Assembly: GCA_963831535.1 (NCBI GenBank)
Contig: CAWHQP010000008.1
Coordinates: 124,001-188,000, forward strand
Direction: 5' to 3'
From: Bog-756 sp963831535
GTDB taxonomy: Bacteria; Actinomycetota; Acidimicrobiia; Acidimicrobiales; RAAP-2
Length of the DNA stretch: 64,000 nucleotides
The notes beneath the pieces are model-generated. The model was not told the DNA's origin and did not search any database. It was given only the letters and a program-made list of their open reading frames with translations. Positions 18,155 through 26,460 of the stretch are shown in pieces. The position numbers and the translations under genes were made by a program. Within the stretch, counting starts at the first letter, position 1, and the number at the start of each line of letters is the position of its first letter.

Positions 18155-19855
18155 TCATTTATGGTCGAGAATCGTGGCTGGTACCCAGACATCGACAGTG
18201 GTACCGAGACCCGGCGCCGAGTGGATGACCAGGCGGGATCCGATGAGGTGGGCTCGTTCGGTCATGCCCGGGAGCCCCATCGAAGGGGACCGGACCCCGT
18301 CGGAGCGGTCAGAGGGCTCGAATCCGACGCCGTCGTCTTTGATCAGCATGCGCAGGCCACCGGCCTCGAAATCCATCCCGACGGCCACGCTTCGGGCGGC
18401 CGCGTGACGCTCCACATTGGTCAGGGCCTCCTGTGCGATGCGGAAGAGGGCCAGTTCCACGGTCGGCGCCAGCCGCCTCTCCGGTCCGGTCACGCCGAAC
18501 GACGTAACGAAGTGTTGGCGCTCTCCGGCCTCGGAGACCAACTGACTGATCGAGGCCACGAGACCGAGGTCGTCGAGGATCGACGGACGCAGGCCTTTGG
18601 CGATCGACCGTAACTCGGCCACCGTTTCCTCCACAATCGTGCGGAGTCCCGACAGACCCATCTGACGTTCGACGGGGACAGCCGTCGGAGCGATCGACGG
18701 GTTACCCTCGATCGACACCGTCGATGCGGAGGCGTCCACGGTGTCGATCTGGCGGCAGAGGTGGATGAGGGTCTGCAGCGGTCCGTCATGGATTTCCTGG
18801 GCGATGTGCCTTCGCTCCTCTTCCTGGCCCAGTACTACCCGGGCCGCGTATGCCTCCATCAGGTCATGGCGACGGGTTTCGGCCGTGACGTCTTCGAAGA
18901 CAACCTGCATACGTCTCGCCCCGTTGTCCGGAACCAGCATGGTGGCGGTGGGACGGAACAGCACTCGGTCGCCCCCGATGTCGAAGGGGAGGGGTTCGAT
19001 CGGTTCGATGTCGGTGGACGACCCGCCATCTCCTCGGTCTGCGTGACGGCGCCACGAGATCAGTTGGGTGAGAACCCGTGCCGCGGCATCGGCTCCGATC
19101 ATGTCCACCAGTCGTAGAGGAGTTGCCGGTCGGGGGGATGGGGAGTGGGAGGACGGAAGCTGGTGATGTCCGAAGGCGCGCTGGGCCGAGGCGTTGGTCT
19201 CGAGCACGATCCCGTCGCCGTCGATGATGAGGATGGGCGCTTGGTTCGAATCGAACAGGTCGCGGTAGAGGGCTTCAGCTGACAGATGAGCCTCCCGTGA
19301 GGTCTCGGCCAGCCGACGCGCCACGCGTTCGGCCGAGACCCGTTGTCCAATCAGGAGGCCCAGGCCATCGATGAGCACCACTTGGGTCAACTCGGCCCAG
19401 GCGACAACTCCCTGGTGGGCGCTGAGCGACGTGACGAAGCGGGGAACGGCAAGGAGGGTGATCCAGGCGCTGGTGGACACGGCCCCGGCGAACCCGTAGT
19501 TGAGGGCGGCACAGACCGCCGGCACCGTGAACAGGGCCAGCGTGGAGAATTCGACGACCAAGGAGGTGTCGTCGAGATGGAATGCCACGGTGGCGGCCAG
19601 CCTGAGCAGGTAGAGGGTGAGTACCACCAACTGGATGATCCAGAATCCGGACCGGGCCCAGGGCTGGTCCCCACTGTCGTGATCGGTGGCGATCAAGGAG
19701 CCGGCAACGGTCACCCGGTCACCGCCAGCGTTCGCCACCTCCTCAGGCCCCGTGCTCAGGGAGGGCACCGTGGCCGGCGTGGGCGCGATCACTGGATCGG
19801 CCAGGGGTGACGTCCCACCCACCCGGGCGGTTTCGGGAATATCCAGTCTGGTCAT
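18155..19855 (-). CDS. Membrane sensor histidine kinase (NarL/DegS-type HisKA_3)
   Basis: A 566-residue sensor. A Thr/Pro-rich start is followed by four or five membrane helices (about residues 70-175, a MASE-like region), a coiled stretch, a PAS-like domain (~195-310, with DLFDSNQAPILIIDGDGIVL), the HisKA_3 phospho-acceptor box EEERRHIAQEIHDGPLQTL near residue 350, and an HATPase domain with IAQEALTNVERHAAARSV and IKDDGVGFEP. It should phosphorylate the response regulator encoded just upstream, whose stop overlaps its ATG by four bases. The signal sensed is unknown. The operon position behind a prepilin-peptidase-like gene suggests a link to pili. Confidence 0.92.
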   Translation of the reverse strand: MTRLDIPETARVGGTSPLADPVIAPTPATVPSLSTGPEEVANAGGDRVTVAGSLIATDHDSGDQPWARSGFWIIQLVVLTLYLLRLAATVAFHLDDTSLVVEFSTLALFTVPAVCAALNYGFAGAVSTSAWITLLAVPRFVTSLSAHQGVVAWAELTQVVLIDGLGLLIGQRVSAERVARRLAETSREAHLSAEALYRDLFDSNQAPILIIDGDGIVLETNASAQRAFGHHQLPSSHSPSPRPATPLRLVDMIGADAAARVLTQLISWRRHADRGDGGSSTDIEPIEPLPFDIGGDRVLFRPTATMLVPDNGARRMQVVFEDVTAETRRHDLMEAYAARVVLGQEEERRHIAQEIHDGPLQTLIHLCRQIDTVDASASTVSIEGNPSIAPTAVPVERQMGLSGLRTIVEETVAELRSIAKGLRPSILDDLGLVASISQLVSEAGERQHFVTSFGVTGPERRLAPTVELALFRIAQEALTNVERHAAARSVAVGMDFEAGGLRMLIKDDGVGFEPSDRSDGVRSPSMGLPGMTERAHLIGSRLVIHSAPGLGTTVDVWVPATILDHK

Positions 19856-20625
19856 GGATGACCAACCGGAGTCTCGTCAGGATCACGAACGAACAGCCCG
19901 TTGGCCAGTGCGTAGTGGACGAGTTCGGTTCGCGAGGTGGACCCAACCTTCTCGAATACGTGGTTGAGGTGTCCCTCCACGGTGCGGGGGCTTATTCCGA
20001 GCTGGTGGGCGATGGCCTTGTTGGATCGTCCCTGGGCCACCAGACGCACGACTTCCTTCTCGCGCCCGGTGAGTCTCGGGCCCGCGGTCCGCGGGTCGAC
20101 CGCTGGCGCCTTCTCCCCGTGACCTGAGGGGACGCGCTCCAACAGGGTCATCCCATCGCACGCAGCCCGGATGGTGCGTACCAGTTCGTCGCTGGGCGTG
20201 GTCTTCAAGAGGTAGCCGGACACGCCGGCGGCCAGGGCGGCACGCACATAGTGCTCGTCGTCGTAGGCACTCAGGATGAGCACGGTGGTGGCCGGGTGGT
20301 CCTCCACGATCTGACGCGCCAGGTCGATCCCGTTGATCGACGGGAGACGGATGTCCACCAGGACCACATCGGGATCCGTACGATCAATCACGGCGATGGC
20401 GGATCCGCCGTCATCGGCCTCGCCGACGACGGTGAATCCGGAGGCCTCGTCGAGGATCCTGCGGGTGCCGGCCCGGAGCAGCTCGTGGTCGTCGACCACC
20501 ACGACCCGGCGTACCCGGTCCTCGAGGGCCAACGCCGCTGGGCGGGCCAACTCGTCGGATCCGACCGTCTCGATCGGAACCGGGTCGTCCGGCGATCGGG
20601 GATCTCGGGACTCGACGGCACCCAT
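19852..20625 (-). CDS. LuxR/NarL-type response regulator
   Basis: A 257-residue regulator. It has an N-terminal extension of about 38 residues, a receiver domain (RRVVVVDDHELLRAG, phospho-acceptor Asp in VVLVDIRLPSINGIDLA, Lys in SGYLLKTTPSDEL), then a LuxR DNA-binding domain (LTGREKEVVRLVAQGRSNKAIAHQ and ISPRTVEGHLNHVFEKVG). It starts seven bases after the stop of the prepilin-peptidase-like gene and overlaps the histidine kinase gene, so the three form one operon. Its targets are unknown; the divergent pilB operon is an obvious candidate. Confidence 0.93.
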   Translation of the reverse strand: MGAVESRDPRSPDDPVPIETVGSDELARPAALALEDRVRRVVVVDDHELLRAGTRRILDEASGFTVVGEADDGGSAIAVIDRTDPDVVLVDIRLPSINGIDLARQIVEDHPATTVLILSAYDDEHYVRAALAAGVSGYLLKTTPSDELVRTIRAACDGMTLLERVPSGHGEKAPAVDPRTAGPRLTGREKEVVRLVAQGRSNKAIAHQLGISPRTVEGHLNHVFEKVGSTSRTELVHYALANGLFVRDPDETPVGHP

Positions 20626-20632
20626 GGCTACA

Positions 20633-21451
20633 TCAAGCCCCGGCGATCAACGAGGCGGCCATGGCCAGGACGATCGCCGTGGCCAGTGGTGCGTCCAGCA
20701 CCGGATGGACCGTGCGGGACAAGGTGGGAGCCGAGGGGCCCACACTCACGGTCTGACGCGCCGCCGCCCACGCGCCGACCATGCACAAGAAGTAGGTCAC
20801 GACCCAGACCGAGGCCCCGACGGCTGCGGCTCGGACGCCGAGGCCGCCGCACCAGCAGCCGGCCAAGAGCAGAGCGCTCCGTCCGTACTCCCGAGGGTCG
20901 GCACACTCGGGATCCGACCTCCGGAGGAAGCCGTAGACGGTGGCGGCGGCCGCCGTGCCGATGAGCGATCCGATCATGATGGTCCACCGGTGCTGCCAGG
21001 CTCCGCCCACGACGATGACGACGAGACCCAGACCGGTTCCGACGGCAGCCACGGACAGCGGGGCCCGCTGGCCTCCGTATTCGATGAGGGCGACGGCGAT
21101 GATTGCTGCCACCAGGGCGCAGTAGGCGGCGGCGAAGACGGTGCCGTGCCATGCCCATGTCGTGAGGGCGAAGGCTGCCGCCGTGGTCAGTTCCACGACG
21201 GGATAGCGAACCGAGATCGGGAGGTGGCAGGTGCGGCACCGTCCGCGCAGGGCGATCCAGGATGCCACCGGCACGTTCTCCCACCACAGCAGCTGGCGGT
21301 CGCACGTGGGACAAAAGGAACGTGGAGCGGCCACCGAAAGCCCGAGAGGGGTCCGGTAGATGACGACATTCAGGAACGAACCGACGAACAGACCGATCAC
21401 CCCGGCCAGGGGAATCGTGACTGCCAGTATTGAAATGTGGTCAGAACTCAT
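20633..21451 (-). CDS. Prepilin peptidase-like protein lacking the catalytic aspartates
   Basis: A 272-residue polytopic membrane protein. Its N-terminal half is a clear PilD/GspO methylase-type domain: PLAGVIGLFVGSFLNVVIYR, then two CxxC pairs in FCPTCDRQL and GRCRTCHLPIS, then RYPVVELTTAAAFA. The C-terminal half keeps the membrane helices but not the A24 peptidase residues. Where the first Asp is expected the sequence reads VALIEYGGQRAPLS, and the GxGD-K motif appears as YGRSALLLAGCWCGGLG, without Asp or Lys. It may be an inactive or methylase-only form. It starts an operon with the two-component genes and is divergent from pilB. Confidence 0.82.
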   Translation of the reverse strand: MSSDHISILAVTIPLAGVIGLFVGSFLNVVIYRTPLGLSVAAPRSFCPTCDRQLLWWENVPVASWIALRGRCRTCHLPISVRYPVVELTTAAAFALTTWAWHGTVFAAAYCALVAAIIAVALIEYGGQRAPLSVAAVGTGLGLVVIVVGGAWQHRWTIMIGSLIGTAAAATVYGFLRRSDPECADPREYGRSALLLAGCWCGGLGVRAAAVGASVWVVTYFLCMVGAWAAARQTVSVGPSAPTLSRTVHPVLDAPLATAIVLAMAASLIAGA

Positions 21452-21825
21452 AACGTGTATTCAATCGCATCGATCGTCGGGGCCGATGTTCCCGCCCCCG
21501 GTCTGAGACAGGCGGCTCGACGTTCATGACGATCGAGGATGTGGGTGCGGTCGTCGGCATCTGAGGAGATGGCCGAATGCGCGCTCGTCTGCGCACATCG
21601 ACCACGGTTCCAGTATCGGCACCCACCTCGGAGTGGCTTGAGCAGTCCAGTGCGGAACAGGATCGGTGGGCACGACCAGACCGTCCGATCGGGCCCGAGG
21701 GTGGACCGCACCGCCCACGATGGAGATAGGAGGGCCGGTACGAGCAGTCGCGTTGGGCCGGCGGCCCGGACTGACCATTTGGATTGGCGTTCAATCTCAC
21801 GCATCAGTCTGCCGATGAAGCAGAG
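21452..21825. other. 374-base divergent regulatory region between the pilD-like and pilB operons
   Basis: No gene is convincing here. Both operons start outward, so their promoters and any response-regulator site should lie here. I could not identify a clear -35/-10 pair or an inverted repeat on inspection. A TTG at 21784 is in frame with pilB but adds only 14 residues without family similarity. Confidence 0.45.
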
Positions 21826-24756
21826 ATGAGCGATGTCGATGCCATTCGAAGGATGGCAAGCGAACACGACCTCGAGTTTGTCGATCTCGACACCTACGGG
21901 GTGGATCCCGCCGCGGGCGAGATCCTTCCCGCGTCATTGGCCAGAAAACACCATGTCGTGGCCGTAAAACGCAAGTTCGGGACGCCGGTCATCGCCACGT
22001 CCGAGCCGGATGATCTCACCGCCCAGGACAGCGTGCGTGCCTCCATCGGGCGCGACTTCATCTCCGTGGTGGCGGCCCCCGATCAGATCGGCGACTATCT
22101 CGACCAACTGTTCGGCAAGGATGATGACGACGCTCCGGCCCCCGGACGCGGCGGGGATTTGTCCGGCCCGGAGGCGGACGAGGCCGATACCGAGACCCAG
22201 TCAGACCCGGTCGATACGTCGGCGCTCGTCACCAATGGCGACCGAACCGACGCGGATCCTTTTGCCGATCTGGTGAGCGACCAGCTGGGCGGCACACGGA
22301 CCATCGTGGAGGAGGCGGAATCGGCGATTGCCGATGACCTCGACACCCAGGTCGGTGACATCGACGAGCCCGCGGTCGCCGTGGGTGGCGATCGGGACCA
22401 CGATTCCACGCCCAGTGCACGTTCAGCCCTGGAGATCTCCCCGATGTCGTTCGACGATGCCGAGTGGCCCGATGACCCGACGGAATACCAGGTCAACGGC
22501 AATGGTGCTGGCGAGGACCGTGCCATTGCCCAGGCCTTCGACGACGAGTCCGAGCCGGCTGACGAGTCCGAGCCGGCTGACGAGTCCGATCTGGTGGAAT
22601 TCGTCGGGTCGGGCGTCGAGCCTCAGGAGCCCGACAGCCTCATCGCGGACGGCGACGGCGATGGCGACGTCCTCGGACCCGTGGGTGCTGACATCGTCGA
22701 GGGGACCCATGTCCTGGTCGAGGACGAGGCACCACCTCCACCGCCTCCACCACCCCCCCCGGAGTTCGCGACCGCGATCTACGACGGTGACGCCATCCCG
22801 TCGCTCGATGCCGCCTCCAGTGTCCTGTCCACCTTCGGATCTGACCTGTCCGACCTGAGCGCTGCTGTGCCGACAGCCCTGACGGCCCGGGCCGCCGAGC
22901 TCGAAGAATTGGCACGCTCCGTGCAGGGGGATGTGGACGTCACCGATACCGAGTCGACGGTGATGGCCGCCGACCTGGTGGCCGAGGCCGTGGCCACCTA
23001 CAAGGAGCAGCGGGGCGATGTGCCCCTCGAGGACACGCCGGAGTCGGGGATGTCCTCGGCCACGGCCCACTTCCCGCCCCTGGCCAAGGCGCTGGTGGAC
23101 GGGGAACGGGTCTCGTTGGCGGACATGGAAGCGGTGCTTGCCGAGCACGAGGAGTCCCGGCAGAGCATTGCCCGCATCCTGACGGCGCAGAACCTGGTCA
23201 CCGAAGCGGACCTCATGTGGGGCATGGCTCAGGAGATGGGTCTCGAGTTCGTCGACCTCGACACCCGCGGGATCGATTTCGTCGAAGCCGGCATGATTCC
23301 TGAGTCCACCTCCCGACATCACAACGTCCTGGTCATCGGTAGTGAGGACGGAGTGCCCCTGGTGGCGGCATCGAATCCCACCGACGTCTTCGCCATGGAC
23401 GACCTGCGGACCCTGATGGGTCGCAGTTTCAGGGTGGTGGTGGCCACCCGCACCCAGATCACGGCATACATCGGTAAGGCGTTCAACAGCGGGACCGACG
23501 CCGCGGACATGGCCATGGAGGCATCGCTCGAAGTCGAGGGAACGGGTGCCCAGGCCGGGGTGGACGACATCCAGTCGGTGACGGAAGAGGCCCCCATCGT
23601 CCGCTACGTCAACCTACTCATTCTCCAGGCCCTGAACGAGCGGGCCTCCGACATCCACGTCGAACCGACCGAGACTGACCTCCGCATCCGTTACCGGATC
23701 GACGGCGTGCTCCACGACGTCTCCACCGCACCCCGGGCCATCGCCCCGGCGGTCACCACACGACTGAAGGTCATGGCCGACATGAACGTCGCCGAGCACC
23801 GCGTCCCCCAGGACGGACGCATCTCGCTCAAGGTGGGGGCCAAGGGCATCGATCTCCGGATGGCCACGCTGCCCACCATCCACGGCGAGAAGGTCGTCAT
23901 GCGGGTGTTGGACAAGTCGAGCGTCGTACTCGGGTTCGACTCCCTGGGCTTCGACGAGGACCTACTCAAGACATATGAGGGCATCTACACCAAGCCCTAC
24001 GGGACCATTCTGGTGACCGGACCGACCGGTTCGGGTAAGTCAACGACGCTCTACACCACGCTGACGGCACTCAACTCGCCCGAGAAGAACATCATCACGG
24101 TGGAGGACCCGGTGGAGCTTCCCCTGAAAGGCGTCAACCAGGTCCAGCTGAACATCAAAGCCGGACTGAACTTCGCGTCCGCCCTGAAGGCCATTCTCCG
24201 ATCTGACCCTGACATCGTCCTCGTCGGGGAGATCCGTGACCAGGAGACTGCGGTCATCGCCATCGAGGCCGCACTCACCGGTCACATGGTGTTGGCCACG
24301 CTTCACACCAACAGTGCCGCGTCGACGCCCATGCGATTGATCGAGATGGGCATCGAGCCGTTTCTGGTCACCTCCGCGCTCTCGGCCGTCCTGGCCCAGC
24401 GCCTGGCCCGGCGGCTGTGCGTGCACTGTAAAGAGCCCTATCAACCCACCGAGGCCGACATCCTGGCCGCGGGCTGGACGATCGATGAAGTCGATGGAGA
24501 CGGGGAGATTCCCCAGGTGTACCGGGCAATCGGTTGCTCGGCGTGTGCCAACACTGGATATCGAGGGCGGAAGGCGCTAGCCGAACTGATGCCCATGAGC
24601 GAGGAGATTGAACGGATGATCATCGAAGGAGGATCCGTGGACGAAATCCATAGGCTGGCAGTGTCCCAAGGTATGGTCACGCTGCGGCAGAGCGGCCTGC
24701 GCAAGGCCATTGAGGGTGAGACCACCCTCGAAGAAGTACTGCGAGTGGTGGCATGA
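21826..24756 (+). CDS. pilB: PilB pilus extension ATPase with a split MshEN pair and a long acidic linker
   Basis: About 976 residues, far longer than the usual 560. Residues 1-95 are the second half of an MshEN domain (EHDLEFVDLDTYGVDP). Residues ~100-400 are an acidic, low-complexity linker with the tandem EPADES repeats and a polyproline run (~302-312). Residues ~410-560 are a full MshEN domain repeating the first (EMGLEFVDLDTRGID). Then comes the GspE/PilB core: Walker A GPTGSGKSTTLYTTL near 735, Asp box EDPVELPLKGVNQ, Walker B DIVLVGEIRDQETA, and a four-Cys zinc site CVHC/CSAC near 864 and 904. PilB drives pilus polymerisation. The ATG at 21826 is chosen. The next gene overlaps by ATGA. 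Confidence 0.94.
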   Translation: MSDVDAIRRMASEHDLEFVDLDTYGVDPAAGEILPASLARKHHVVAVKRKFGTPVIATSEPDDLTAQDSVRASIGRDFISVVAAPDQIGDYLDQLFGKDDDDAPAPGRGGDLSGPEADEADTETQSDPVDTSALVTNGDRTDADPFADLVSDQLGGTRTIVEEAESAIADDLDTQVGDIDEPAVAVGGDRDHDSTPSARSALEISPMSFDDAEWPDDPTEYQVNGNGAGEDRAIAQAFDDESEPADESEPADESDLVEFVGSGVEPQEPDSLIADGDGDGDVLGPVGADIVEGTHVLVEDEAPPPPPPPPPPEFATAIYDGDAIPSLDAASSVLSTFGSDLSDLSAAVPTALTARAAELEELARSVQGDVDVTDTESTVMAADLVAEAVATYKEQRGDVPLEDTPESGMSSATAHFPPLAKALVDGERVSLADMEAVLAEHEESRQSIARILTAQNLVTEADLMWGMAQEMGLEFVDLDTRGIDFVEAGMIPESTSRHHNVLVIGSEDGVPLVAASNPTDVFAMDDLRTLMGRSFRVVVATRTQITAYIGKAFNSGTDAADMAMEASLEVEGTGAQAGVDDIQSVTEEAPIVRYVNLLILQALNERASDIHVEPTETDLRIRYRIDGVLHDVSTAPRAIAPAVTTRLKVMADMNVAEHRVPQDGRISLKVGAKGIDLRMATLPTIHGEKVVMRVLDKSSVVLGFDSLGFDEDLLKTYEGIYTKPYGTILVTGPTGSGKSTTLYTTLTALNSPEKNIITVEDPVELPLKGVNQVQLNIKAGLNFASALKAILRSDPDIVLVGEIRDQETAVIAIEAALTGHMVLATLHTNSAASTPMRLIEMGIEPFLVTSALSAVLAQRLARRLCVHCKEPYQPTEADILAAGWTIDEVDGDGEIPQVYRAIGCSACANTGYRGRKALAELMPMSEEIERMIIEGGSVDEIHRLAVSQGMVTLRQSGLRKAIEGETTLEEVLRVVA
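22544..22590 (+). repeat. 18-base tandem repeat inside pilB
   Basis: An 18-base unit (gacgagtccgagccggct) is repeated about 2.6 times and encodes DESEPA repeats in the acidic linker. Being in frame and a multiple of three, copy changes would leave the reading frame intact. Confidence 0.8.
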
Positions 24757-26420
24757 GTCCGATCACCGCCGCCGCACGCACCGAGTGGTCGTCCCGACTG
24801 GCCCAGGCTCTGGTCCAGGGCGGCTACGACACCGAATCCAATCTCGCCCCCCTTGTCGAGGAGTCGAGGCAGACAGGCCAGTCCCTGGCCTTCGTGCTCA
24901 TCAGCCGAAATCTGGCGCTACCCGGCGTCGTGGTCGGGGCACTGGCCCATCTGGCCCAGCTTCCCGCCGTCGACCTGGCGGCGATGACGCCGAGCCCAGA
25001 GGCCCGTTCGGCCATGTCCGATGCCATCGCCCAACAGTACGAGGCCGTCCCGTTGCAGTTCGACGGGAACGTCCTGGCCGTGGCGTTCTCCGAGCCGCCG
25101 TCCCAGCAGGACGTCGACTCGCTGGCCTCAAAGGTCGGCTACCGGGTTAACCCGGTGCTGTCCGACCCGACGGTGATCGCCGAGATCCTCGGACTCGGTG
25201 CCGGCACGGGCGCTGGCGTCGGCCCGCCACCCGGACCCGCCCCTCAGTCGCCGTTGGTCGACCTCGGCACGAACGCGGAACCTGCACCCGAGGAGCTCTC
25301 CCACGTCGAGCGCCTTCTCCAGTCGGGCATCCCGGCCGAAGCCTCTACGGGGAGCATGCCCCTGCACATCGACGACCTGTTGCGCTACGCCGTGGCTGTC
25401 GGTGCGTCGGACCTCCATCTCACCGCCTCGCAGCCCGGGGCCATCCGGCTCCACGGTGCCATCCGTCCGATCGAAGGTTGCCCCGTCCTCGACAACGAGC
25501 AGATCCGAGAGATGGTGTTCGGGATCCTGCCCGCATCCCAACGGGAGCGGTTCGAAGAGGAGCACGAGCTGGATACCTCGCACTCCATCAACGGGGTGGG
25601 ACGGTTCCGTGTGAACGTGTCGTTGCAGCGGGGAACCATCGCCGCCGCCCTCCGGCCCATCCCTCACGAGATGCCGGAGTTCGACTCGTTGGGTATTCCC
25701 GACGCGGTCAAGGCTTTCACTGAACTCCGACGGGGCCTGGTGCTGGTTACCGGTCCGACCGGTTCAGGGAAGTCGACCACGTTGGCGTCGCTCATCGACA
25801 TCATCAACCGGACGAAACCGCTGCACATCGTGACGGTCGAGGATCCCATCGAATTCCTCCACGACCACAAGCGGTCGATCATCACGCAGCGGGAGATCGG
25901 TGAGGACACGGCCTCGTTCGCCGAGGCCCTGCGTCGGGTCCTGCGCCAGGACCCCGACGTGATTCTGGTCGGGGAGTTGCGCGACCTCGAGACCATCTCG
26001 ACGGCTCTGACCGCCGCGGAGACGGGCCACCTGGTCTTCGCCACCCTGCACACCCAGGATGCGCCTCAGACCATCGACCGGATTATCGACGTGTTCCCGA
26101 CCAACCAACAGGAACAGATCCGCGTCATGTTGGCGAGCACGCTCGAGGGCGTGGTCACCCAGCAGCTGATCGTGACCTCGGAGGGGACCGGCCGGGTGCC
26201 GTGCTCGGAGGTCCTGGTGTGCACGTCGGCCATCCGAAACCTGATCCGTCAGTCCAAGACCCACCAGATCTACTCCCTCATGCAGGTGGGCGGATCGTTC
26301 GGGATGCAGACCATGGATCAGGGCCTCGCCACCCTGGTCAAGCAGGGTGTCATTTCCGAGGCCATCGCCTATGACCGGTCTTCCAACGAGGAAGACCTGC
26401 GGAACCATCTCAACACCTAG
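24753..26420 (+). CDS. pilT: PilT-type ATPase with an N-terminal MshEN-like domain
   Basis: A 555-residue protein. Residues ~10-145 have the MshEN/GSPII_E_N pattern usually found on PilB/GspE (LVQGGYDTESNLAPLVEESR, LPAVDLAAMTPSPEAR). A Pro/Gly-rich linker follows, then a complete PilT core from ~200: ASDLHLTASQPGAIRLHG, GVGRFRVNVSLQRG, Walker A GPTGSGKSTTLASLID near 333, Asp box TVEDPIEFLHD, Walker B DVILVGELRDLETI and GHLVFATLHT. The absence of the PilB four-Cys zinc motif supports a PilT-type assignment. It is coupled to pilB by an ATGA overlap and is the second PilT in the window. Retraction or motor modulation is the likely role. Confidence 0.92.
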   Translation: MSPITAAARTEWSSRLAQALVQGGYDTESNLAPLVEESRQTGQSLAFVLISRNLALPGVVVGALAHLAQLPAVDLAAMTPSPEARSAMSDAIAQQYEAVPLQFDGNVLAVAFSEPPSQQDVDSLASKVGYRVNPVLSDPTVIAEILGLGAGTGAGVGPPPGPAPQSPLVDLGTNAEPAPEELSHVERLLQSGIPAEASTGSMPLHIDDLLRYAVAVGASDLHLTASQPGAIRLHGAIRPIEGCPVLDNEQIREMVFGILPASQRERFEEEHELDTSHSINGVGRFRVNVSLQRGTIAAALRPIPHEMPEFDSLGIPDAVKAFTELRRGLVLVTGPTGSGKSTTLASLIDIINRTKPLHIVTVEDPIEFLHDHKRSIITQREIGEDTASFAEALRRVLRQDPDVILVGELRDLETISTALTAAETGHLVFATLHTQDAPQTIDRIIDVFPTNQQEQIRVMLASTLEGVVTQQLIVTSEGTGRVPCSEVLVCTSAIRNLIRQSKTHQIYSLMQVGGSFGMQTMDQGLATLVKQGVISEAIAYDRSSNEEDLRNHLNT

Positions 26421-26460
26421 TGCACGGCATCGACGTGCGTAACCGACGAATCGGGGAATC

